A stretch of DNA of 5,065 nt. Source: Candidatus Kaiserbacteria bacterium (GTDB taxonomy: Bacteria > Patescibacteriota > Minisyncoccia > Phycocordibacterales > UBA918). A program made the translations under genes and the position numbers. Below the pieces are notes generated by a model, which saw nothing but the letters and a program-made list of their open reading frames with translations, searched no databases and was not told the origin of the DNA. Below are positions 1-4,953 of this stretch, in pieces. Every line of letters starts with the position of its first letter. Positions within the stretch are counted from its first letter, which is position 1. The stretch covers positions 1 through 5,065 of the forward strand of contig JAGQLZ010000011.1 in NCBI GenBank assembly GCA_020428895.1. The letters run 5' to 3'.

Positions 1-1121
1 AAATCCTATATTTGATTACTAAGAGTAATTATGGTGGCGCCCAAAAATACGTTTTTGACTTAGCTACTAACTTAGATAAAAATCAATACGAAGTGGTAGT
101 AGCTTTAGGTGGCTCAGGTGCCCTAAAAGATAAATTAATTGAATCTAATATTAGAGTTATATCTATCAATTCTCTCCAGCGTGATATTTCAATTAAAAAA
201 GAACTTTTATCTTTCTGGGAAATCTACAAAATAGTCAAGAAAGAAAAGCCTGATGTATTTCATATTAATAGTTCTAAAGCTGGTGGAATTGGTGGCTTTA
301 TTGGACGTATTTGCTTTGTGCCAAAAATTATTTTTACCGCTCATGCTTGGGTATTTAATGAAACTAGACCTAGCTGGCAAAAACTAATTCTCAAATTCTT
401 GCACTGGCTAACAGTTATCCTGTCTCACCAGACTATCACTGTTTCTGATGCTCTAAAAAAACAAATGAATTGGCCGTTTGCAACTAGAAAGATGATTACG
501 ATTCATAATGGTTTATCTAAGATTTATTTCTTAAATAAAAACGAAGCTAGACATGAACTAGCAACATTGGAACCAAAACTTAAACATTATATTAATGATA
601 TTTGGACTGGTAGCATTGGAGAATTACATACAACCAAAAGACATGACGTTATGATTAACGCGGTGGCGAATTTGGTGGCCGAAGGCCACCAAATTCGCCA
701 CCTCATAATCGGTGAAGGAGAACTTAAAAATGAACTAGATGAGATTATTAAAAAACTTAACCTTACAGAAAATATTTTCTTGATGAATCACCTTGATAAA
801 GCTTCAAAATACTTAAAAGCTTTTGACATATACACTCAGCCTTCTCGCTCTGAAGCTTTAGGTTACACCGTAATTGAAGCGACCATGGCCGGCCTACCAA
901 TAATTGCTAGTGAAGTTGGTGGTATTCCAGAAATAATTGAAAATAATAAAGAAGGTATTTTAGTACCAAAAGAAAATTCTACTGCACTTTATAACGCTCT
1001 AATTTTATTACTAAAAAATAAAGAGCTGGCAAATAAATACGCTAATACAGCCTTAAATAAAAGCCTTGAATTCACACTTGAAAAGATGATTTCTAAAACT
1101 TCATCTTTGTACAATTACTAA
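1..1121 (+). CDS. GT4-family glycosyltransferase (5' end outside window)
   Basis: Likely transfers a sugar from a nucleotide-sugar donor to a cell-surface glycan or lipid-linked acceptor at the cytoplasmic face of the membrane; donor and acceptor cannot be read from sequence. Numbering from the TTG at base 12, the N-terminal GT-B lobe shows the Gly-rich loop SNYGGAQKY (5-13), SSKAGGIGG (87-95), FTAHAW (108-113) and TVSDAL (143-148). The C-terminal lobe shows IHNG (164-167), GSIGELHTTKRHD (200-212), IIGEGEL (232-238) and the GT4 EX7E motif with E281 and E289 (SEALGYTVIEA), then GIPEII (304-309). The frame stays open to base 1 and reads ILYLITKSNYGG, so the true start is probably an ATG one or two codons outside the window and the TTG is internal. 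The gene converges on rodA with overlapping stops, so the two are not co-transcribed. It contains a perfect 19-bp inverted repeat at 662-702. The family call is firm; the specific role is unknown. Confidence 0.92.
   Translation, partial: ILYLITKSNYGGAQKYVFDLATNLDKNQYEVVVALGGSGALKDKLIESNIRVISINSLQRDISIKKELLSFWEIYKIVKKEKPDVFHINSSKAGGIGGFIGRICFVPKIIFTAHAWVFNETRPSWQKLILKFLHWLTVILSHQTITVSDALKKQMNWPFATRKMITIHNGLSKIYFLNKNEARHELATLEPKLKHYINDIWTGSIGELHTTKRHDVMINAVANLVAEGHQIRHLIIGEGELKNELDEIIKKLNLTENIFLMNHLDKASKYLKAFDIYTQPSRSEALGYTVIEATMAGLPIIASEVGGIPEIIENNKEGILVPKENSTALYNALILLLKNKELANKYANTALNKSLEFTLEKMISKTSSLYNY
662..702. repeat. Perfect 19-bp inverted repeat inside the glycosyltransferase gene
   Basis: The left arm, GGTGGCGAATTTGGTGGCC (662-680), and the right arm, GGCCACCAAATTCGCCACC (684-702), are exact reverse complements separated by GAA. 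The arms are about 63% G+C inside a gene that is roughly one-third G+C. The repeat encodes residues 217-231 (AVANLVAEGHQIRHL) in frame, in the helix and strand just before IIGEGEL. The protein alignment pattern there looks normal for the family. No T-run follows on either strand, so it is not a typical terminator. It could hinder translation or transcription, or be a relic of a palindromic element or an inverted duplication. Confidence 0.95.
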
Positions 1122-2233
1122 AATAAAGTGATGTCTTTCTCGATTGTAACTCGTCGGTAACGAGCCATGGCCATTACCATTCCAACCGCAATATACTCAG
1201 TTAATAAATGTGAACCACCATAACTCAAAAACGGTACGGTCGTACCAGTCACTGGTAACAGTCCTATATTCATACCAATATGGACAAAGAAATGACTAAT
1301 CAAAAGTATGGCTACTCCAACCGAAAATAATGCTTCAAAATTACTAGGGGCTTTTTGCGCAAAATGTAATAGTCGCCAAATCACTAAAGCAAAAAATACA
1401 AATAAAATGAATACTCCAATCAAACCCCATTCTTCTGCATAAGCAGCAAAGATAAAGTCTGTTTCATATTCTGGTAAAAATAAAAATTTTGATTGTGTAC
1501 CGTAACCTATACCCTTACCAAATATCTGTCCGGAACCAACAGCTACGGTTGACTGGTAAGCGTTATATCCAGCTCCCTGAATATCTGAAAGTGGATCAAG
1601 AAAAGTCATAATTCGTGTCTTCTGATAATCCTGAAAAGCAAACTGCCACATCATCATAAAAGCCACTGCCCCTAGAATAAACACGGTCAATAAATGACGA
1701 ATTTTAATACCGGCTACCAACACCATCCCCAACCAAATAAAAAATAGAATTATCGCTGAACCGAAGTCTGGTTGAATAAATACTAAACCAAAAATTATCA
1801 AAGCATACATTCCAGAAATGAAAATATGTTTAAAATCTCCAATCATTTCATGTCGCTTAGAGAAATATTTTGCCAATACCACAATCAGAACTAGCTTGGC
1901 TGGGTCTGATGGTTGTAGTGAGAAAAAACCCAAATTAAAACGACTCTGAGCACCTAAGGTTACTTCTCCGACCAGAAGCACTAGCATTAAAACTACCACT
2001 ACCGTTACATATAAATAAAAAGCGGTGTTACCAATCCTAAGAAATCGGTAGTCAGGAATATGAGCCAACAACAATCCGCCCACTGCTACCACTATCCATA
2101 TCAACTGGCGATTGAAATATAGATTATCACCCTGATTGGAATACATGGTGACCAACCCCAAGCAAGTTAAAAAAAATATCCCTCCGACTAGTAGCCAATC
2201 AAAACCAGAAAACAAACCGCGTAAGGCTCTCAT
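1118..2233 (-). CDS. rodA: RodA-type SEDS peptidoglycan glycosyltransferase
   Basis: Polytopic membrane enzyme that polymerises lipid II into glycan strands during cell elongation, normally together with a class B penicillin-binding protein, which is not in this window. The 371 residues match the usual RodA length and give about ten hydrophobic segments. RodA rather than FtsW is indicated by TFLDPLSDIQGAGYNAYQS (210-228), GTQSKFLFLPEYETDFIFA (245-263) and GLLPVTGTTVPFLSYGGSHL (324-343). D259 in ETDFIF corresponds to the catalytic aspartate of the family. QPDFGSA (154-160) is also conserved. Two positions are unusual: QPSD (107-110) where QPSE is typical, and RFN (98-100) where the family usually has Arg-Trp. 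The gene starts at ATG 2233, 46 nt after the VWA gene stop on the same strand. It has no Shine-Dalgarno sequence but has a -10-like box 8 nt before ATG. Its TAG stop overlaps the glycosyltransferase TAA. Confidence 0.93.
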   Translation of the reverse strand: MRALRGLFSGFDWLLVGGIFFLTCLGLVTMYSNQGDNLYFNRQLIWIVVAVGGLLLAHIPDYRFLRIGNTAFYLYVTVVVVLMLVLLVGEVTLGAQSRFNLGFFSLQPSDPAKLVLIVVLAKYFSKRHEMIGDFKHIFISGMYALIIFGLVFIQPDFGSAIILFFIWLGMVLVAGIKIRHLLTVFILGAVAFMMMWQFAFQDYQKTRIMTFLDPLSDIQGAGYNAYQSTVAVGSGQIFGKGIGYGTQSKFLFLPEYETDFIFAAYAEEWGLIGVFILFVFFALVIWRLLHFAQKAPSNFEALFSVGVAILLISHFFVHIGMNIGLLPVTGTTVPFLSYGGSHLLTEYIAVGMVMAMARYRRVTIEKDITLF

Positions 2234-2238
2234 AATTT

Positions 2239-2248
2239 ACTATTGTAT
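2239..2248 (-). promoter_or_regulatory. Candidate -10 box for leaderless rodA transcription
   Basis: On the minus strand, ATACAATAGT lies exactly 5 nt before the rodA ATG and contains TACAAT, a good -10 hexamer (2242-2247). Transcription from it would start within about 0-3 nt of the start codon, giving a leaderless or nearly leaderless mRNA. This fits the absence of any Shine-Dalgarno sequence. The same 10-mer at the same distance precedes the VWA gene. No convincing -35 is seen. rodA could also be read from the VWA gene across the 46-nt spacer. Confidence 0.5.
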
Positions 2249-2279
2249 ACAAAGTTTTAACTGCTGTCGTCTTGGCGAC

Positions 2280-3656
2280 TTAAGGATATTGTGGGAAGTT
2301 TGTGTCAGTCTTAGGAATGATATCAATTCTAGATGCACCGTCTTCACAGATAGCTGTAGTGATTCTTTCGTAAATCTCTTTTAGCTCTAAAGTATTAGCG
2401 GCAATAAATGAATTCTCTTCAACTGAAGCTAATCGTTTTAGAAGATCAGCATCTACTTCAGAACCTAAACCGATTGTATAGATAATAATATTATCGTTTT
2501 TAATTTTTTCTGCAGCATCTAAAACATATCCCGTTGGGTCAGGATCAGGTTCTGTTGGCAAACCATCAGTTAATAACACCACTACATTTCTAGCATCAGT
2601 GTTGTGTCGAACAGAATTTAATTCTTTCTGAGCTTCTAACAAAGCATCCCCCATGTTCGTACTACCGGTTTCTTCTTTTGGATCAATTTTCAGTTCCTTA
2701 ACAGCTTTCTCGACTCGAGATAAATCAGTATCAAGATATAAAGCATTTTTTGCTTCAGTCGCAAAAGTTACTAACGCCACCTGATCTTTTGAACGAGCGT
2801 TACTGATGAAAGTAGAAGCTGCTTCTAATACGTTAGTTATTGGTTGTGGTGGATTACCACCATCGTTATTCATACTTCCTGAAAGGTCAATAGCCATCAC
2901 AATATCAGTTGGCACTTCACAACTACGTACGGTCTTGGAAATTGGCTGTGGCCAAGTGAATACAATGTTCTTTCTAGATTCACCAGCAAAGCGATCAATC
3001 AAAGTTTCCGAAGCAGTTAACGGTGTACCAACTGAGTTAAAGATAGTAGCCACTACCACAATATTTTCTGCTTCGTAAAGAGTAGTATTTTCCATTATTA
3101 CATCAAGTCTTGGCTTATCATCAGCTCCACTTAACTTGATGTCGGTAGATCTAAACTGGTTTCTACCGATAGTTGCTGGCAACCATAAATTAACTGGTTC
3201 AAGTTCTATTTCAGTTCTTTTGATAACTGCTAAGTCAGTGTTGATTCTTCCTTCAAAAATTGGATAGGTGCTATTTGGCGGTAAAACAGTTACCCCTTTG
3301 CGCTCAGTTATAAGGTTGTTATTAGCATCATAAAACTTGAAAGTGTATTTTAGTTTTTCAGTAGCCGCTAATTCATTTTGGTTTTCAATGTAAGCTACAG
3401 CGTTATATTGCCCTTCCACAATCTTAAAGCTTTCTGCCCAAGTAACGACCGGTGGTATAACTTTAAAACTACAAATCGGTAAGCAGCCGCCGCCGCAATC
3501 TATTCCTTCTTCCTGATTATTTCTGATACCATCAAAACAAGTTGGTGCTTTATAAAAGTACAAGTAATAAACGACCATTATTAAACTAAAGATAATGGTC
3601 AAATAAATAAACCCGTATTGCACTCGTCGCCAAAATGCCCAGATACGAAAATCCAT
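2280..3656 (-). CDS. Membrane-anchored von Willebrand factor A (VWA) domain protein
   Basis: Probable cell-surface protein that binds a ligand or protein partner through a metal-dependent VWA domain. The 458 residues begin with a short Arg-containing cytoplasmic tail and one membrane segment (about 14-35), placing the rest outside. A cysteine motif follows (C40, DGIRNNQEE, then DCGGGC with C54 and C58, and C62), of the DGxxN..E..DCGGxC type found in surface proteins. Residues about 65-245 are beta-rich; segments such as YTFKFYDANNNLI (104-116) and VVVATIFNSVGTPL (200-213) resemble FxLYD/CARDB-like sandwiches, though this is tentative. The VWA domain (about 249-435) has a complete MIDAS: D257-L-S259-G-S261, T333 and D364 in LLTDG. 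C246 and C437 bracket the domain and could form a disulfide. The start is ATG 3656, preceded by an extended -10 and no Shine-Dalgarno sequence. It lies 46 nt upstream of rodA. The ligand is unknown. Confidence 0.9.
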   Translation of the reverse strand: MDFRIWAFWRRVQYGFIYLTIIFSLIMVVYYLYFYKAPTCFDGIRNNQEEGIDCGGGCLPICSFKVIPPVVTWAESFKIVEGQYNAVAYIENQNELAATEKLKYTFKFYDANNNLITERKGVTVLPPNSTYPIFEGRINTDLAVIKRTEIELEPVNLWLPATIGRNQFRSTDIKLSGADDKPRLDVIMENTTLYEAENIVVVATIFNSVGTPLTASETLIDRFAGESRKNIVFTWPQPISKTVRSCEVPTDIVMAIDLSGSMNNDGGNPPQPITNVLEAASTFISNARSKDQVALVTFATEAKNALYLDTDLSRVEKAVKELKIDPKEETGSTNMGDALLEAQKELNSVRHNTDARNVVVLLTDGLPTEPDPDPTGYVLDAAEKIKNDNIIIYTIGLGSEVDADLLKRLASVEENSFIAANTLELKEIYERITTAICEDGASRIDIIPKTDTNFPQYP

Positions 3657-3661
3657 ACCTA

Positions 3662-3673
3662 ACTATTGTATCA
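3662..3673 (-). promoter_or_regulatory. Extended -10 promoter for the VWA gene (leaderless)
   Basis: On the minus strand, TGATACAAT (3665-3673) is an extended -10 of the TGnTATAAT type. It is part of the 10-mer ATACAATAGT (3662-3671), which ends 5 nt before ATG. The predicted start of transcription falls within a few bases of ATG 3656, so the mRNA would be leaderless or nearly so. No matching -35 is visible; the upstream bases belong to a GC-rich hairpin. The same 10-mer at the same spacing precedes rodA, which supports a functional role. Confidence 0.55.
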
Positions 3674-3680
3674 GACATAG

Positions 3681-3874
3681 TAAAGGCCCTGCCACGCTGT
3701 TAGACAACGGACAGGGCCAATGAGTAGGGGCATTCAAATATTACAAGCACGTTACTTGCTATAGATGCGCTACACGGGGATTATAGTGTGATGGTTTTAG
3801 GAGTGGAGGCAAATCAAACCACCACAACCCGCACCGTCGAGGTTTACCATCCAGTAGGGACCTCGCCTATCTCA
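3681..3874 (-). ncRNA. Candidate structured small RNA or VWA-operon leader
   Basis: A strong promoter at 3881-3909 points leftward and would start an RNA near 3874. Within it, in 5' to 3' order, are a stem CGAGGT/ACCTCG (3860-3865 with 3838-3843), and a stem of ten positions with one mismatch (3816-3825 with 3788-3797; arms TGGTTT and AAACCA plus GTG/CAC). That second stem is enclosed by CGGG/CCCG (3828-3831 with 3775-3778). A smaller AGCA/TGCT stem lies at 3746-3760, and a final GC-rich hairpin at 3685-3718 is followed by TTTA. No convincing protein gene occupies the region. I do not recognise it as tmRNA, RNase P, SRP or 6S RNA, or as a known riboswitch. It could be a free small RNA or a leader of about 218 nt controlling the VWA gene. 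The pairings are by eye only. Confidence 0.4.
3685..3718 (-). terminator. GC-rich hairpin, possible terminator or attenuator
   Basis: GGCCCTG (3685-3691) pairs with CAGGGCC (3712-3718). After an asymmetric bulge (3692-3696 opposite 3711), CTGTT (3697-3701) pairs with AACGG (3706-3710), with one wobble, around an AGAC tetraloop. On the minus strand the stem is followed by TTTACTAT, a poor U-tract, and then by the VWA -10 box. It may end the candidate RNA made from the 3881-3909 promoter, or act as an attenuator for the VWA gene. The fold is clear; the terminator role is uncertain. Confidence 0.45.
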
Positions 3875-3880
3875 TTTATC

Positions 3881-3909
3881 ATTATCACAATTAATAATTA
3901 ATTTGTCAA
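3881..3909 (-). promoter_or_regulatory. Strong leftward promoter (TTGACA-N17-GATAAT)
   Basis: On the minus strand there is a perfect -35 TTGACA (3904-3909), a 17-nt spacer (3887-3903), and -10 GATAAT (3881-3886) preceded by TGT, giving an extended -10. It is the best sigma70-type promoter in the window. Transcription would begin near 3874, in the candidate structured RNA, 218 nt ahead of the VWA start codon. It lies back to back with the rightward promoter at 3919-3946. Confidence 0.65.
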
Positions 3910-3918
3910 ACATTAATA

Positions 3919-3946
3919 TTGACTTTATATTAATTCATGATATTAT
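3919..3946 (+). promoter_or_regulatory. Rightward promoter of the orphan 212-residue gene
   Basis: -35 TTGACT (3919-3924), a 16-nt spacer and -10 TATTAT (3941-3946) preceded by TGA, making an extended -10 (TGATATTAT). The predicted start is near 3953, giving an untranslated leader of about 39 nt that ends in the ribosome binding site. A second candidate, TTGTCA (3903-3908) with TTATAT (3925-3930), is possible, but it overlaps the leftward -35. Confidence 0.6.
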
Positions 3947-3975
3947 CTTGCACGTATAAAAAGTACCTAACACAA

Positions 3976-3985
3976 ATAAAGGGAG
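3976..3985 (+). promoter_or_regulatory. Shine-Dalgarno site of the orphan gene
   Basis: AAAGGGAG ends 6 nt before ATG 3992, a near-ideal spacing. It fixes the start codon and supports the plus-strand reading over the long overlapping antisense frame. It contrasts with rodA and the VWA gene, which have no such site. Confidence 0.7.
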
Positions 3986-3991
3986 ACCGGA

Positions 3992-4630
3992 ATGTTTGAC
4001 TGCAAAAACTTTTGTGAGAATACTGGTGAAGCAGAATCGTTTGAACACCAACCTTTCCACGGAAAGATTTCCCAAATCGCCGCCGACCTCGCGGGCGAGT
4101 ACGTTGAATATGAAGATGGAAGACAACCGCACCGTAAGGGTCGGAAGCATACCTGTAATCAAGATGCGATTGATATTCGGCGCCTGCGTTTGAATACCAA
4201 TCGCCAGATGGACAATATCTGGCTGATGAAAATAATCATGTCTACCCTCTCGTGGTCTAACTACGAAACTCTCGATGAGGCGGCTCATCTTGTCGGAGTA
4301 AACGATGAGTTGAATATGGCAGCCGATTACGAACATATCCTCAACGACCAGCACTGGCGACATCACCACAATGGTCCAATGACCGAGGCGATGCAAAACT
4401 GTCATGGCTGGGGCGATAAAGATCCTGCTGAGGAAAAAGATGATAACCTGTGCGACATCATCTGGGATGATTATCAGAAAACAGTCGGCTGGGGTGATGG
4501 AAACCTGATGAAGGAAGACGGCTTCAGCAAGTCCACTGAGGTAGATGAAAACATGTTCGACGACTTCGAACATCTTCCCGTCGGCAATGCAACTGGCCGG
4601 CGCATGCAATCGGCCGTTCGTAACACCTGA
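3992..4630 (+). CDS. Orphan acidic His/Trp-rich protein, 212 residues
   Basis: I do not recognise this protein. It has no signal peptide or membrane segment, so it is probably cytosolic. The N-terminus has C4-x3-C8 and a basic stretch (about 44-67: HRKGRKH, then RRLRLN). The middle (about 70-118) looks helical. A histidine cluster follows (H121, H124-H126), and the C-terminal part is strongly acidic. GWGD occurs twice (139-142 and 166-169), each followed by acidic residues, suggesting a diverged internal repeat of about 27 residues. Cys (4, 8, 55, 137, 154) and His are frequent enough to allow metal binding, but no known motif is evident. The gene is a self-contained unit: extended -10 promoter, strong Shine-Dalgarno site, start ATG 3992, TGA stop and an intrinsic terminator 22 nt later. 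G+C is about half, against roughly one-third to two-fifths in the genes to the left, suggesting transfer or different selection. Real gene: likely. Function: unknown. Confidence 0.72.
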   Translation: MFDCKNFCENTGEAESFEHQPFHGKISQIAADLAGEYVEYEDGRQPHRKGRKHTCNQDAIDIRRLRLNTNRQMDNIWLMKIIMSTLSWSNYETLDEAAHLVGVNDELNMAADYEHILNDQHWRHHHNGPMTEAMQNCHGWGDKDPAEEKDDNLCDIIWDDYQKTVGWGDGNLMKEDGFSKSTEVDENMFDDFEHLPVGNATGRRMQSAVRNT

Positions 4631-4651
4631 TTATTCGCTCTCTTAACAACC

Positions 4652-4686
4652 CGCCGCGCAATCTCTGATTGCGCGGCGAATTTTTT
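4652..4686 (+). terminator. Intrinsic terminator of the orphan gene
   Basis: A perfect 12-bp stem, CGCCGCGCAATC (4652-4663) with GATTGCGCGGCG (4667-4678), surrounds a TCT loop and is followed by AA and six T (4681-4686). It begins 22 nt after the TGA stop. There is no T-run on the other side, so it acts on plus-strand transcripts only. Bases 4687-4748 beyond it are AT-rich and show no further feature. Confidence 0.92.
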
Positions 4687-4748
4687 ATAAATACTTAAAC
4701 TAAACAAATGAATTTTACGTTCAAAATAAGCATGTAAAAAAATCCTTA

Positions 4749-4901
4749 AAGTTGGCGCCTACCTATCTTTGACAAACGAGCAGGTATGAGTAAATACATT
4801 TATTCATAAGCTGCGAGTGCAGACAAAGCGAGCGAGTTTACGAGCGTACTCTCCCTCTAAAAGAAGTACCATCGGTGGTAGTGGGCTTAACTTCCGTGTT
4901 C
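4749..4901 (-). pseudogene. Broken 5S rRNA copy split by an 81-nt insert
   Basis: Relative to the intact 5S gene (position 1 = base 5065), bases 4847-4901 are identical to 5S positions 43-97 (55 of 55), and bases 4749-4765 are identical to the last 17 positions (96-112). Between them lie 81 unrelated nucleotides. The two shared TA bases occur at both junctions. Positions 1-42 are missing or unrecognisable, apart from a short AATGAG match (4904-4909). The loop-C sequence CCGAAC is changed to GTGAAC, and the 5' strand of helix I is gone, so it cannot fold as 5S rRNA. The exact identity of the remaining parts suggests a recent duplication or ongoing gene conversion. Confidence 0.85.
4766..4846. 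other. 81-nt insert within the 5S copy
   Basis: This sequence has no counterpart in the intact 5S gene. It contains a hairpin, TATGAGTAAAT (4785-4795) with ATTTATTCATA (4798-4808), giving 11 pairs with one wobble and a tiny AC loop. A smaller CTGC/GCAG stem lies at 4811-4822. Short GCGAG/CGAGC words recur. TA flanks both ends, but no terminal inverted repeats are seen, so it is not a recognisable MITE. A perfect TTGACA (4769-4774, +) is present without a good -10. Confidence 0.6.
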
Positions 4902-4953
4902 ACAATGAGTGACGAGGCAAACAAAAAACCTTTACACTTTAGTTGATTGCTCT

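Noticed and set aside
1150..1164. Hairpin CTCGT/ACGAG after the glycosyltransferase stop as a terminator
   Set aside because: It has only five pairs, lacks a T-run, and lies within the coding end of rodA.
2806..3078. Plus-strand open frame of 90 codons inside the VWA gene
   Set aside because: It is antisense to a well-supported VWA domain and has no start signals, so it is a shadow frame.
3681..3874. Possible tmRNA, RNase P RNA, SRP RNA or 6S RNA
   Set aside because: None of the hallmark sequences is present (tmRNA tRNA-like 3' end, RNase P GAGGAAAGTCC, SRP GGAAGCAGC-type loop), and the stems do not form one long 6S-like hairpin.
3791..3901. 36-codon plus-strand frame with a Thr-rich run (NQTTTTRT), resembling an attenuator leader peptide
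   Set aside because: It has no Shine-Dalgarno site and no clear promoter, and the next gene has no link to threonine. The Thr codons come from the arm of an RNA stem.
3935..4609. Long open frame (224 codons) on the minus strand opposite the orphan gene
   Set aside because: The plus strand has promoter, Shine-Dalgarno site and terminator in the right places. The minus frame has none of these, and its product looks like a shadow translation.
4769..4800. Rightward promoter with perfect TTGACA inside the 81-nt insert, antisense to 5S
   Set aside because: The -10 options at suitable spacing (TAAATA, AAATAC) are poor, so a single good hexamer is not enough.
4902..4953. Intrinsic terminator after the intact 5S gene
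   Set aside because: A T6 run exists on the minus strand, but the preceding bases give only a 3-4 bp stem.
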